This document shows positions 40,271 to 49,951 of a stretch of 64,000 nt of DNA, piece by piece. Source of the DNA: Leifsonia sp. AG29 (lineage in GTDB: Bacteria > Actinomycetota > Actinomycetes > Actinomycetales > Microbacteriaceae); assembly GCF_009765225.1 (NCBI RefSeq), contig NZ_VMSF01000001.1, positions 930,001-994,000 on the forward strand, read 5' to 3'. Numbering within the stretch: the stretch's first letter is position 1; the number at the start of each line of letters is the position of its first letter. The position numbers and the translations under genes are program-made. The notes beneath the pieces were generated by a model. The model saw only the letters and a list, made by a program, of their open reading frames with translations. It was not told where the DNA came from and searched no databases.

Positions 40271-40606
40271 ATGTCTCCCGAGTTCCACATCCCGTCGATC
40301 GACCTTCCCACCGAGTACGTCTCGTGGTCGTCACCGGCCGCGGACCTCTGGGTCGCTTCGACTCCCAGCGCCTACGTCGGCATGGTGGACCGCAGCCACG
40401 ACGGCTTCGTCGGCACGGACCACGCCGGTCGCGACGTGGGCGTCCACGCCACGCTCCAGGAGGCGCGGACCGCGGTGTACCGCGCCTGGGTCGAGCCCGA
40501 GGCCTCTCTGGCGCAGTGGGCCGGCCGGTTCGCCGCGCAGGAGGCGGCGGACATCGAGCGCCAGACGCCGTCGGCGGACGCCCCCGCTCTCGACGCGGTG
40601 GCCTGA
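40271..40606 (+). CDS. Hypothetical protein
   Basis: A 111-residue soluble protein that starts MSPEFHIPSIDLPTEYVSWS and has VHATLQEARTAVYRAWVEPE as a probable helix. I do not recognise a family. GAAGGAAG precedes ATG 40271. It converges on the DUF4062-STAND gene (22-bp gap). The 133-bp gap on its left holds only GATCGATC/GATCGATG-type repeats. Confidence 0.6.
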   Translation: MSPEFHIPSIDLPTEYVSWSSPAADLWVASTPSAYVGMVDRSHDGFVGTDHAGRDVGVHATLQEARTAVYRAWVEPEASLAQWAGRFAAQEAADIERQTPSADAPALDAVA

Positions 40607-40628
40607 GCGGACCCCGCCGCGAGCCGGC

Positions 40629-43190
40629 TCAGTTGACGGCCGGCGCGGCCAGCGCCTCGGCCACGGCCTCCTCCACCGTCAGCTCCCGGCCCTCGGCGAC
40701 CGCCGCAGCCAGCCGCTCGTGCGGCGCGACCGCGGCCAGCCGGTCGAGGTAGCGCTGGTGGAAGGTGAAGGTCGGCCCGTTGTGCGTACCGGATCGCTCT
40801 CGCAGAGCCCGCGCAGCGCCCGAGAGCCGGCCGGCCCGGTCGACATCCCCGGCCTGCGCGGCCACCGCCGCCAGCCCCTCCAGACCGTAGGCGATGCCCT
40901 CGACGTGGCCGAGGCTGGCAGACAGGGTGACGCTCAGGGCGAAGTCCGTCCGCGCCTCCTCCGGTGAGCCGAGCAGCAGCAGCGCCCACCCCAGGTGGTA
41001 CGCGGCGATCCGGCCGCCGACCGCATCGCCGCCCAGCCGGGTGAGCTCGAGCGACTCGCGGAAGCGGTCGGCCGCGGACCGCAGCTGCTGCCGGAGCAGC
41101 GCGACCCTCCCGATCAGCACCAGCGCCATCGACTCGCCCCACGTGTTGCCGATCTTGCGGAAGATGCCGGTCGTGCGGTCCATCACCTCGGCGGCGCGCT
41201 CGGTGTCCGGATGCTCGCCCGCCATGAGCGCGAGCGCCAGCGAGATGGAGGCCATCGCCTCCCCGTCCTCCTCGCCGCACCGGTGGAACAGCTCGGCGCT
41301 CTCGGCCAGGTCGGCCGCGACGCGCCCGTCGGGGTCCTTCCAGAACCGGATCGTGCGTGTGAAGTAGAGCGCGATCGCGCGCGTCCGGTCGCTGAGGTCG
41401 TCGCCCGACTCGAGCGGTTCGTCCATCCAGGTGCGGACCTCGCCGAGCAAGCCGATGACCCAGAAGTAGAGGAACAGATCGAAGGCGAGCCCGGCCGCGC
41501 GGTCCCAGTCCCGGCCGTCGAGCAGGTAGCGCTCCGCGGCGCGGAGGTTGTCGCGCTCGTCGCCGAGCCGCAGCATCCACTCGCGCTGGCCCCGGCCGCG
41601 GAGGGGGTCGCGGGCACGCGCGCTGAGCTGGAGGAACCAGCGGGCGTGCGCCTCGCGGGCGTCGGCGAGGCCGCCCTCGCGCTCCAGCCGCTCGCGGGCG
41701 TACTCGCGCACGATGGCCTGCATCGAGAAGCGCGGCCGGTCGTCGCTGTCGTGCTGGCTGACCAGGCTCGAGTCCACCAGCACGGCCAGGTCGCCGAGGA
41801 CGTCGGCGTCGTCGCCCCCGTCCGCTCCGACGGACTCGGCCGCCTCCAGCGTGAACCCGCCCTCGAAGACGCCCAGCCGGGTGAGCAGGCGGCGCTGGGC
41901 CTCGTCGAGCAGCTGCGTGCTCCACTCGATCGTGCGCCGGATCGTCTGCTGCCGTTCCGGGAGGTCCCGGGAACCGCCCACCAGGACGGACAGGCGCCGG
42001 TCGAGCCGGTCGAGCAGCTCGGCCGGTGTGAGCACCCGCACCCGGGCCGCGGCCAGCTCGATGGCGAGCGGCACGCCGTCGACCGCCGCGCACACCCCGG
42101 CCACCGCGGCTGCGTTCTCGGGTGTCACCTCGAAGTCCGGCTTCACCGCGTGCGCGCGATCGACGAAGAGGCTGACCGCCGGGTCCTCCGGCAGCGGGTT
42201 CACCTCGTAGCTCTGCTCGGCCGACACGCGCAGCAGCACCCGGCTCGTCACGATGATCGCGATGCCCGGACAGGCGGCGAGGAGCTCGGTGAGGAGGGGG
42301 GCCGCGCCGAGGACCTGCTCGAAGTTGTCGAGGACGAGGAGCATCTCCCGCTCGCGGAGAGCGGTGACGAGATTCTCGCTGAGCGGGGCGTCGCCCGTGT
42401 CGCGCACGCCCAGCGTCTGCGCCAGGCGGTTGGGCACCCGCTCGGGGTCGTGCACGGCTGAGAGGTCGACGAAGACGGCGCCGTCCTCGTAGCGCTGCGC
42501 GGCCGATCGCGCGGCGGCGATGGCGAGGCGGCTCTTGCCGATCCCGCCGGGGCCGATCAGCGTGATGAGGCGTGTGCCCTGCTGCAGGAGCCGGTCGATC
42601 GCCGCGATGTCCGCCTCCCGCCCGATGAGCCCCGTGAGCGGGACGGGCAGCCGGACCGGCTCCACCACACGGTCCGCATCGCTCGCGACGTCGGCGGTCA
42701 CCATGGCGCGGCTCTGATCGAACCGCTCCGCGAGGAGGGTGGCGAGGTCGTTCTCGAGGAGGCGCTCCAGCTCGCGCGGCGTCTCGAAGTACTTGTACGC
42801 GGCCCGGTCGTCCTCGCGGATGCGTTTGAGCAGCTCGGTCAGGCGCTGATCGCGGCTGTCCGCCGGGCTCTTCACGTAGAGGAGGCGCGGAAGATCCGGC
42901 GGCGCCAGGTTGTACTCGTCCTCGAGGCCGGAGACCGTCTCATCGGGGGCGACCCAGCCGTACCGCTCCCAGTACAGTCCGACGAAGACGTCGCTCTGCT
43001 GGAGATACGCCCGGTACAGCTCACGGGGAGGGTGCGGCCGGGCGCCGAGCTCGAACATGACGGGCGCGAGATGGAGGCGCTCGATCGCGGTCCTCGCTGC
43101 TCGGCGCTCGTCAGCGAGCTCGCCCAGCGTGGACGAGACGAAGATCCGCAACCGCTGATCCGGCGTTCGGATTATATGAGGGCCACTCAT
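40629..43190 (-). CDS. DUF4062-STAND NTPase with TPR-like sensor region
   Basis: An 853-residue signalling ATPase. Residues about 12-110 are DUF4062 (LRIFVSSTLGELADERRAAR, then SDVFVGLYWERYGW), a fold related to TIR-like effector domains. A STAND/NB-ARC ATPase follows: P-loop GPGGIGKSRL (213-222), Walker B LLVLDNFEQV, IIVTSR sensor and GVPLAIELAAARV. The C-terminal half (about 500-853) is Ala/Leu/Arg-rich helical repeats like TPRs, the likely sensor. No HTH or BTAD DNA-binding domain is present, so it is not a SARP/LAL regulator. Similar DUF4062-STAND proteins are proposed in defence or stress signalling. Start ATG 43190. Confidence 0.85.
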   Translation of the reverse strand: MSGPHIIRTPDQRLRIFVSSTLGELADERRAARTAIERLHLAPVMFELGARPHPPRELYRAYLQQSDVFVGLYWERYGWVAPDETVSGLEDEYNLAPPDLPRLLYVKSPADSRDQRLTELLKRIREDDRAAYKYFETPRELERLLENDLATLLAERFDQSRAMVTADVASDADRVVEPVRLPVPLTGLIGREADIAAIDRLLQQGTRLITLIGPGGIGKSRLAIAAARSAAQRYEDGAVFVDLSAVHDPERVPNRLAQTLGVRDTGDAPLSENLVTALREREMLLVLDNFEQVLGAAPLLTELLAACPGIAIIVTSRVLLRVSAEQSYEVNPLPEDPAVSLFVDRAHAVKPDFEVTPENAAAVAGVCAAVDGVPLAIELAAARVRVLTPAELLDRLDRRLSVLVGGSRDLPERQQTIRRTIEWSTQLLDEAQRRLLTRLGVFEGGFTLEAAESVGADGGDDADVLGDLAVLVDSSLVSQHDSDDRPRFSMQAIVREYARERLEREGGLADAREAHARWFLQLSARARDPLRGRGQREWMLRLGDERDNLRAAERYLLDGRDWDRAAGLAFDLFLYFWVIGLLGEVRTWMDEPLESGDDLSDRTRAIALYFTRTIRFWKDPDGRVAADLAESAELFHRCGEEDGEAMASISLALALMAGEHPDTERAAEVMDRTTGIFRKIGNTWGESMALVLIGRVALLRQQLRSAADRFRESLELTRLGGDAVGGRIAAYHLGWALLLLGSPEEARTDFALSVTLSASLGHVEGIAYGLEGLAAVAAQAGDVDRAGRLSGAARALRERSGTHNGPTFTFHQRYLDRLAAVAPHERLAAAVAEGRELTVEEAVAEALAAPAVN

Positions 43191-43293
43191 GTTATGTCAT
43201 TGTGGGGCCCGGCTGAGAAAATGTACAGGGGTCGCGTACCACGCCCGCGCATGATTCGGTAGCGGCTACCCGAAAGCTCCCAGCGCCGGTTGC

Positions 43294-43584
43294 ATGGGGG
43301 ACGTGAAAGAAGTGGCGTGGTACGTGCTCGGATTCGCCGGAGCGGTGGCGGCGGTGGCCGTCGGGCTGCTCTTCGCGCCCGACGCCCGCGATGCTCAGGA
43401 GGGCGTCGGCGGGGTGCTGGCGCACCTGACCCCGCGCGAGCTCACCGACCTCATCGTGGCGCTCGCCTTCGGCGCCGTCGCCTTCGTCAGCGGCGCCTAC
43501 CTGACCTCGTCGGCGGCGACGGAGGCGACCGCCTCGGACGCCGAGCCCATCGGGGACCTCATCGCGGTGGAGTCCCTCGGCTGA
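43294..43584 (+). CDS. Small two-helix membrane protein
   Basis: A 96-residue protein with helices at about 6-28 and 50-72, and an acidic end. It reads MGDVKEVAWYVLGFAGAVAA. No known family. ATG 43294 lacks a clear ribosome site; GTG 43303 is an alternative. It is divergent from the STAND gene by 103 bp and convergent with the reductase gene. Confidence 0.6.
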   Translation: MGDVKEVAWYVLGFAGAVAAVAVGLLFAPDARDAQEGVGGVLAHLTPRELTDLIVALAFGAVAFVSGAYLTSSAATEATASDAEPIGDLIAVESLG

Positions 43585-43600
43585 GCCCGGCGCCCGCCGG

Positions 43601-44248
43601 TCACATGTCGCGGTAGCGCTTGGCGGCGGCCAGGGCCTCCTTGAGCTCCGCTGCGTCGTAGCGGCGCACGTAAGCGGGGGTGTCGCGCTGCGCCCGCCAG
43701 CCCTCGGAGAGCGCTCCGATGTCCACCGGGTCGAAGCCGAACTCGTCGATCAGGGAGCCGACCCGCGCGCGAGCATCCGCGTCGTCGCCGGCCACGATGA
43801 GTGCGCGGCGGTTCGGCGTCCCGGGCTCCTGCCCCTCGTCGGTGAGAGCGGCGGCGGCGATGTGATTGAACGCCTTGACCACCTTGGAGGCGGGCAGCTT
43901 CGCCTGGAGCCGCTCGGCCACGGTGGTCGACTCGTCGTCGAGCTCCGCGATGTGCCCGTCGCGCTGCGGGTAGTAGTTGTTGGTGTCGATCACGATCTTG
44001 CCGGCCAGTTCCTCCACGGGGAGCGTCGCCTCCGCCGCGAGCGGGGTGGTCACGACCACGAGGTCGCCGGCCGCGGCCGCCTCGGTGGCGGTCGCCGCCC
44101 GCGCGTGCGGGCCGAGCTCCTCCACCAGCGCCGTCAGGGTCTCGGGGCCGCGCGAGTTGCTCATGACCACGTCGTAGCCGCGAGCCACGGCGAGGCGGGC
44201 GAGCTGAGAACCGATGTGTCCTGAACCGATGAATCCGATTGTCGTCAT
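43601..44248 (-). CDS. F420-dependent NADP reductase-like oxidoreductase
   Basis: A 215-residue Rossmann-fold protein: MTTIGFIGSGHIGSQLARLA is the NAD(P) binding loop, followed by VVMSNSRGPE (NADP-type), VVVTTPLAA and IDTNNYYPQRDG, and VKAFNHIAAAAL, all typical of NADP oxidoreductases of the F420-dependent type. Many such proteins do not use F420, so the cofactor is uncertain. Start ATG 44248; an upstream extension to 44329 adds residues without family match. Confidence 0.85.
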   Translation of the reverse strand: MTTIGFIGSGHIGSQLARLAVARGYDVVMSNSRGPETLTALVEELGPHARAATATEAAAAGDLVVVTTPLAAEATLPVEELAGKIVIDTNNYYPQRDGHIAELDDESTTVAERLQAKLPASKVVKAFNHIAAAALTDEGQEPGTPNRRALIVAGDDADARARVGSLIDEFGFDPVDIGALSEGWRAQRDTPAYVRRYDAAELKEALAAAKRYRDM

Positions 44249-44369
44249 GCTGAGCGCAACAGCGGGTGACGGGAGGTGATTCCCCCGTGACCGGACGTGA
44301 ACGGACGTGCAGAGTGCCCGCGAGCGCACCCGGGGCGCGTCCGCCCGCGCTCGCGGTTAGGCTGTCGCG

Positions 44370-45170
44370 GTGACATCCGCCACTCTCGAACTGCACGACG
44401 TGACGTTCCGCCGTGCCGGGAAGGCGATCCTCGACGGCATCGACCTGACCGTCCGGCCGGGGGAGCATTGGGCGCTCCTCGGACCGAACGGCGCGGGCAA
44501 GAGCACGATCCTGGGTTTCTGCGGGGCGCTCGCCTTCCCGACCTCGGGCACGGTCGATGTCCTCGGGCGCCGCCTGGGCCGCGTGGAGCTCCAGGAACTG
44601 CGGAGGCACATCGGGCATGTGAACCCGCGGCACCCCGTCCGCAGTCCGCTCACCGTGACCGAGGTCGTGCTGACGGGCCTCACGGGCACCGTCGAGATCC
44701 CCCTGCGGTGGGAGCCCGCGACCGCTCAGGAGGAGCGCGCCGCCGACCTGATCCGCACCGTCGGTCTGGAGGAGCGCGCGGGTTCGCGCTGGCCCACGCT
44801 GTCGCAGGGGGAGCGGGGGCGCGCCCTCATCGCCCGCGCCCTCATCGCCGAGCCGAGCCTCCTGCTGCTCGACGAGCCGACGACGGGGCTCGACGTCGCT
44901 GCGCGCGAGCAGCTGCTCGAGACGATCGACGACCTGTCGAGATCGGAGCCGACCCTGGCCTCCGTGCTCGTCACCCACCACCTGGAGGAGCTGCCGGAGA
45001 CCACATCGCACGCCCTGCTCATCGCGCACGGCCGCATCGTCTCGACGGGGCGCATCGACGACGCCATCACCACCGAGACGGTCACCCGCGCGTTCGAGCA
45101 CCCGATCCGGGTGGAGCGCGACGGCGGGCGCTGGAGTGCCCGGGCAGTCCGGCAGGGCGTCCACGCGTGA
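44370..45170 (+). CDS. ABC transporter ATP-binding protein
   Basis: A 266-residue ABC ATPase: Walker A LLGPNGAGKST, Q-loop HIGHVNPRHPVR, signature TLSQGERGRAL, Walker B LLLLDEPTTGLD and switch VTHHLEEL. It resembles ModF/YlmA-type single-domain ATPases that have no adjacent permease. The GTG 44370 lacks a strong site. The stop overlaps the hydrolase gene (GTGA), so both are co-translated. Cargo unknown; a regulatory or non-transport role is possible. Confidence 0.85.
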   Translation: MTSATLELHDVTFRRAGKAILDGIDLTVRPGEHWALLGPNGAGKSTILGFCGALAFPTSGTVDVLGRRLGRVELQELRRHIGHVNPRHPVRSPLTVTEVVLTGLTGTVEIPLRWEPATAQEERAADLIRTVGLEERAGSRWPTLSQGERGRALIARALIAEPSLLLLDEPTTGLDVAAREQLLETIDDLSRSEPTLASVLVTHHLEELPETTSHALLIAHGRIVSTGRIDDAITTETVTRAFEHPIRVERDGGRWSARAVRQGVHA

Positions 45171-45970
45171 CCGGCGGGAGCGCCTCCACGGCCTTCGCCG
45201 TCGCAGACGACGGCGCGCGGATCGCCTTCGAGGAGCGCGGCACCGGCGTCCCCGTGCTGCTGATCGCGGGCCAGGCGACCGGGATGCACGGCTGGGGGCC
45301 GTTCGCCGACGCGCTCGCCCGCGATTTCCGGGTGCTCGTGTACGACCACCGCGGCATCGGTGCGAGCGACCCGGGCGATCCCTCCCGCTACGGCACGCGG
45401 TCGTTCGCTCAGGATGCGGTCGCCGTGCTCGACGCCGCGGGCGTCGCCGCCGCGCACGTCGTCGGTCACTCGATGGGCGGCCGAGTCGCCCAGTGGCTGG
45501 CCGCCGACGAGCCGGCGCGGGTGCGACGGCTCGTCCTCATCGCGACCTCGGCGAGCGACCGGGCGGCGGTCCGGCGTGAGCCGGGGGCGGTCGCCGACCT
45601 GCTGAGCGGTGACCGGGGGCGGATGGTGCCGCTCTTCTTCGACGATGCCTGGGCGGAGGCGAACCCCGAGGCCGTGGACGGCTTCTTCACGCGGACGGCC
45701 ACGCGCCCGGCGCTTCGGGGGCACTTCGCGGCGAGCCGCGACCACGACGGACTCGAGGCGCTCGGCCGGATCCGCGCCGAGACCCTCGTGATCCACGGCA
45801 CCCGCGACCCGCTCACGCCGGTGGAGCACGGGCGGCTGCTCGCCGAGAGCATCCGCGAGGCGACCATCAGCGAGCTCGATGCCCGGCACGGCCTCCACCT
45901 CGACACGCCGGAGGTGCTGGAGGCGGTGCGCGACTTCCTGCTCCCTCCCGGCCAGGCCGCGCGCTCCTGA
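45167..45970 (+). CDS. Alpha/beta hydrolase
   Basis: A 267-residue alpha/beta-fold hydrolase with the full triad: Ser in VVGHSMGGRVAQ, Asp in IHGTRDPLTPVEHG, His in DARHGLHLD; the oxyanion loop is near LLIAGQATGMHGW. It fits esterases and haloperoxidase-like members of the family. The start GTG 45167 overlaps the ABC gene stop. Substrate unknown. Confidence 0.87.
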   Translation: MTGGSASTAFAVADDGARIAFEERGTGVPVLLIAGQATGMHGWGPFADALARDFRVLVYDHRGIGASDPGDPSRYGTRSFAQDAVAVLDAAGVAAAHVVGHSMGGRVAQWLAADEPARVRRLVLIATSASDRAAVRREPGAVADLLSGDRGRMVPLFFDDAWAEANPEAVDGFFTRTATRPALRGHFAASRDHDGLEALGRIRAETLVIHGTRDPLTPVEHGRLLAESIREATISELDARHGLHLDTPEVLEAVRDFLLPPGQAARS

Positions 45971-45991
45971 CCGCGTCGGGCCCTCAGCGCA

Positions 45992-47371
45992 TCAGGCGAA
46001 CGCGCCGCGGGCCGCGGCCGCGACGAACTCGGCGTAGTCGGCCTCGGCCTGATCCGCGTACTTCCGCGCCCACTCCGCCGCGGCCCGCACGAAGGCGCCG
46101 CCCGTGCCCATGTACCCGGCGGCGAACGCCGCCTTGGGTGAGCGCGCGTGCGCCCGTGCGAGCACCGTGCCGCACGCCAGGGCGTAGTCGCCGAACTGGA
46201 CCTTGCTCATGGTGGTGATGTCGAACGACGCGTTCCAGTTGCGGAACATGCGGGCGTAGAAGCTGAAATCGCCCAGGTCGACCCAGCCCAGGAACGGGTC
46301 CGACACGGCCTGCAGGATGCGCTGGGTGGAGACCACCCGGTATCCCTGATGCTCCGGCAGGAGCGCGGTGTCGAAGTAGCCCTGCGCGGGCGCCACGCCA
46401 CCGAACTGGGTGACCACCGACGGGTTCGCCTCCTTCAGCTGCAGGATATGGACGCTGCCGGTCGGGTCGCCGAGCGCCAGCAGGAAGCACCGCGTGCCGA
46501 CGCTCCCGACGCCGACCACTCGGCGCGCCGCGTCGAGGATGGTGTACTGCGACAGCAGGAGGGCGATGTTCGGGAGGACGGTCGCCCGGTATCCCTCGAA
46601 GACCTCGTCCACCAGCGCGCGGGCCTCGGGCTCCAGCGCGGTGAGCACCGGCGGGCGTTCGACGAAGCGCCGGCTGCCGTCGCCGCCCTCCGACAGGGTG
46701 CGCTTCGCGACCCGTTCCGTCGTGCGCTTCTCGGAGTCCTTCATGGTCTGCCGGATCATCCGCTCCGACTCCGGGTCGAGCAGGCGGCGGTCCATCATGC
46801 TCGTCGGGGTGAAGTACCGATCGAGCAGGGGCAGCTGGAGGGTCGTCCGGAGCGAGTTGCGGTAGTACGCGCCCGCGCGCTGCACGATGTCCGTGAGCTC
46901 GGCCCGGGGGATGCCGAGGGACCGGCCCGCCAGCTCGAAGCTCGTGAGGAGGCGTTTCACATCCCACTCCCACGGGCCGACCGTCGCCTCGTCGAAGTCG
47001 TTGATGTCGAACACCATCGACTTTTCCGGCGAGCGGTAGATGCCGAAGTTCGAGAGGTGGGCGTCGCCGCAGATGACGACCTCGGCCCCGCTCTGGGCGC
47101 CGGTCCGCAGGTCGGCGGCCTGGATGGCCGCGGTGCCCCGGTAGAACGCGAAGGCATCGGCGCTCATGCGCTCCACGCGGAGCTGGACGAGCCACGGGAG
47201 GCGCGTCGAGTGCTGCTCCTGGAGGATCCCGATGGGATCCCGGTCCGGAGCGGGTGAGTAGTCGGCGTGGGCCGAGCGCGGGACGGCGTCGCGCGCTTCC
47301 CGGCCGGCATCCCAGAGCTCCTCCTCGGACAGGGGCGACCCCTGAGCTGCCTGTTGCGCCTCCACGGTCAT
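45992..47371 (-). CDS. DUF2252 family protein (kinase-like fold)
   Basis: A 459-residue protein with the DUF2252 signature VVICGDAHLSNFGIYRSPEK and VFDINDFDEATVGPWEWDVK, a GDxHxxN catalytic-loop and DFD pair similar to aminoglycoside phosphotransferase-like kinases. Other conserved parts are MSADAFAFYRGTAAIQAADL and FGDYALACGTVLARAHARS. Function is unknown; phosphotransfer is inferred from the motifs. Start ATG 47371 has GAGGAGG nine bases upstream, better than GTG 47407. Its neighbours are convergent or separated by 74 bp. Confidence 0.85.
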   Translation of the reverse strand: MTVEAQQAAQGSPLSEEELWDAGREARDAVPRSAHADYSPAPDRDPIGILQEQHSTRLPWLVQLRVERMSADAFAFYRGTAAIQAADLRTGAQSGAEVVICGDAHLSNFGIYRSPEKSMVFDINDFDEATVGPWEWDVKRLLTSFELAGRSLGIPRAELTDIVQRAGAYYRNSLRTTLQLPLLDRYFTPTSMMDRRLLDPESERMIRQTMKDSEKRTTERVAKRTLSEGGDGSRRFVERPPVLTALEPEARALVDEVFEGYRATVLPNIALLLSQYTILDAARRVVGVGSVGTRCFLLALGDPTGSVHILQLKEANPSVVTQFGGVAPAQGYFDTALLPEHQGYRVVSTQRILQAVSDPFLGWVDLGDFSFYARMFRNWNASFDITTMSKVQFGDYALACGTVLARAHARSPKAAFAAGYMGTGGAFVRAAAEWARKYADQAEADYAEFVAAAARGAFA

Positions 47372-47445
47372 GGTGCCCACCTCCTCGTCCCGGGGCGGGA
47401 CGCGCACATGCTAGCTCCGCCGGACTCCCGCGGGAATGGCGCACC

Positions 47446-48531
47446 TCAGGTGCGGGCGGCCGCGCCGCTCACGCGCAGATAGACGATGAGCCAGCTGAAG
47501 ACCATGACGCCCGCGACCAGCTCGGTGGCGGTCAGCACGTAGTAGCCGGTCACGAAGAACACCGCAGCGACGACGATGACGGCGAACGACACGTATCCGT
47601 AGACGAGGAAGGAGCGGGGTGCGCCGGGAAGTGCGCGGCGCACCCAGAACACGACGAACGTGAACGTGATCAGCATCCCGACGGCGGAGACGTTGTGGAG
47701 CACCTTCGAGACGTCGAGCGGGAAGAGGCCGACGCCGGCGAGGAGCACCCCGATGAGGATCAGGCACACCCGGAGCCGCAGCACCCGCGACCGCTGCACC
47801 GGATCGCCGACGCCGCGCAGGTCGGTGGCGTAGCGGGCGATCGCGGTCATCATGAGACCGGCGATGATGAGGGTCAGGTTGAAGGTGAGCGACGAGATGC
47901 TGTTGGACATGCCGAGCGCGCTCAGGTGCAACTGCCACCAGTGCGGGTCGGGGGCGCTCAGCATGGAGGCGAGCAGCCCGGTGATCGCGAACGCCCCGAG
48001 CACGGTCGAGAGGCGCATCAGGTCCATGCGGGTCGCGGAGAGGAACACCGCGTAGGCGGTCACCGCGGCGGCCGCACCGGCGAGGGCCGTTCCCGCCAGG
48101 GAGTACACCGTCGCATCCGTGAACCCGGCGGCCATCACGGCGCCGAGCACCAGCCAGCCGAGGAGCGCGATGATGGCGTGGGCCAGCGCGATCACCACCG
48201 TGTCGAACACGTCGATCGCCGTGAGCGTCCGCCGGTGGCCGGGATCCGCCTCCTGGCTCGGGCGGCCGCCGAACGGGGTCAGCGCGTTCCTGTGCCAGAG
48301 ACGGCCGATCGCGTACGCGACGAGGGCGACGACGGAGCCCGACAGCGCCGCGAACTGCGACACCGAGCCCGGGCCGGCGATGGGGAGTGCCCGCCCCCAG
48401 AAGAACGGGAGGGAGACGAGGGCGCCCAGCACGAGCGCCGCACCGCCCAGGGTGATCGCCGCGCCCTCGAGATTGAGCGCCGCCGCCCTCGACGACAGAG
48501 CCCGCGGGTGCTGCGGCTTGACCCCGGTCAT
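47446..48531 (-). CDS. DUF998 family membrane protein
   Basis: A 361-residue membrane protein with about nine helices. It has MTGVKPQHPRALSSRAAALN at the start and the DUF998-like LHLSALGMSNSISSLTFNLT and KVLHNVSAVGMLITFTF segments. Function is unknown. It lies 9 bp after the MFS gene stop on the same strand, so the two form one unit with the SHOCT gene upstream. Confidence 0.78.
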   Translation of the reverse strand: MTGVKPQHPRALSSRAAALNLEGAAITLGGAALVLGALVSLPFFWGRALPIAGPGSVSQFAALSGSVVALVAYAIGRLWHRNALTPFGGRPSQEADPGHRRTLTAIDVFDTVVIALAHAIIALLGWLVLGAVMAAGFTDATVYSLAGTALAGAAAAVTAYAVFLSATRMDLMRLSTVLGAFAITGLLASMLSAPDPHWWQLHLSALGMSNSISSLTFNLTLIIAGLMMTAIARYATDLRGVGDPVQRSRVLRLRVCLILIGVLLAGVGLFPLDVSKVLHNVSAVGMLITFTFVVFWVRRALPGAPRSFLVYGYVSFAVIVVAAVFFVTGYYVLTATELVAGVMVFSWLIVYLRVSGAAART

Positions 48532-48540
48532 CGCGTCCTC

Positions 48541-49947
48541 CTAGCCGACGGCCGGGGCCGCGCTCGGGACCGTCGCCCGCACCCCGGGGAGACGCGACGC
48601 CACCAGCGCGCCCGCGATCGCGACGATGACGAGCGGCACCATGGCGAGCACGTAGTTGTCGCCCTCGCTGCCCGCGGCCGCGATGCCCAGGATGGTGCCC
48701 ACGATGGCGGTGCCGAAGCTCGATCCGAGATTGGAGATGCTGCGCGACAGACCGGATATCTCGCCCTGCAGCTTCTCCGGGAAGGCCGATTGGACGACGT
48801 TTACGCTCGGCGTGAGCATCACGCCGAGGCCGAGTCCGATCACGAGGAGGCCCGGCGCGAACGGCCACGCGCCGGGAACGGCGGCCACGAGCAGGAGCAG
48901 CACGGTTCCGAGCCCGGTCACGAGGAATCCCGTGACGATCAGCGTGCGCTGCGAGATCGAGCGGACGAGACGACCGGCCGACAGCGACGACACGAGGATG
49001 CCGACCGTCGCGGCGCTGAAGATGACGCCGGACTCGATCGCGCTGTAATCGCGCACGACCTGGAGGTGGCTGGACACGAGGAACGAGATGCCCATCAGGA
49101 GGAGCCACTGGAAGTTCTGGGTCACGAGGCCCAGATTCGAGACGCGGTTCCGGAAGAGCCCCGTCGAGAGGAGGGGTTCCCGGTGCAGCCGCTCGAGCCT
49201 CCGGATCCAGACGAAGAAGCACGCGATCACGCCGGCGCCCAGCGCGAGGAGGAGCAGCCCGAGGAGCACGCTCCGGTCGATCGCGAGGATGCCCATGACG
49301 AAGACCACGAGCCCTCCGCCGGAGAGGAAGGCGCCCACCACGTCGTAGGGACGGGTCGGGTCGGCCGGCAGCGGGTCCTTCAGCCGCAGCGACAGCAGGA
49401 TGATCGCGATGATGACGAGCGCCTGGAAGCCGAACGCGGCGCGCCAGCTGATGGTCGTGCAGATCCAGCCGCCGATGAGCGGTCCGGTTGCGGCGCCGAC
49501 GCCTCCGGCCGCGCTCACGATGCCGAACGAGCGCGCCCGCGAGCGCAGATCCCTCCAGTACAGGGTGACGAGGATGTAGACGGGAGGGATGAGCAGCGCC
49601 GTGCCGGCCCCCTCCAGGATCGAGTTGCCCAGGATCAGGACGCCGAGCCCGGGCGCCAGAGCGCTCAGGACGGCCCCGACGCCGTAGACGCCCAGTCCGA
49701 GCAGGAGGCACGTCTTCCGGCCGAGCCGGTCCGTCAGCTTCCCGAACGGCACCATCAGCGCCGCCATGGTGAGCAGGAACAGCGTGATGGACAACTGGAT
49801 GCCCTCGACCGTGGTCCCGAGGTCGCGGGCCATGTCGTTGAGCATCACGTTCATGTTCGAGCCCGCGAACGAGCAGATGAACTGGGCCAGCGCCAGCGGC
49901 GCGAGGGTCCAGCCGGTGGCGGTCGCGCGGGCGACGCCGGTGCTCAT
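48541..49947 (-). CDS. MFS transporter, DHA2-type drug:H+ antiporter
   Basis: A 468-residue transporter with about 14 helices. Motif A reads GKLTDRLGRKTCLLLGLG after helix 2, and AAGGVGAATGPLIGGWICTT is motif C of antiporters. This suggests proton-coupled export of drugs or metabolites; the substrate is unknown. ATG 49947 lies 4 bp after the PLDc_N/SHOCT gene stop, and DUF998 follows by 9 bp, so three genes form one minus-strand unit. Confidence 0.88.
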   Translation of the reverse strand: MSTGVARATATGWTLAPLALAQFICSFAGSNMNVMLNDMARDLGTTVEGIQLSITLFLLTMAALMVPFGKLTDRLGRKTCLLLGLGVYGVGAVLSALAPGLGVLILGNSILEGAGTALLIPPVYILVTLYWRDLRSRARSFGIVSAAGGVGAATGPLIGGWICTTISWRAAFGFQALVIIAIILLSLRLKDPLPADPTRPYDVVGAFLSGGGLVVFVMGILAIDRSVLLGLLLLALGAGVIACFFVWIRRLERLHREPLLSTGLFRNRVSNLGLVTQNFQWLLLMGISFLVSSHLQVVRDYSAIESGVIFSAATVGILVSSLSAGRLVRSISQRTLIVTGFLVTGLGTVLLLLVAAVPGAWPFAPGLLVIGLGLGVMLTPSVNVVQSAFPEKLQGEISGLSRSISNLGSSFGTAIVGTILGIAAAGSEGDNYVLAMVPLVIVAIAGALVASRLPGVRATVPSAAPAVG

Positions 49948-49951
49948 CGCG

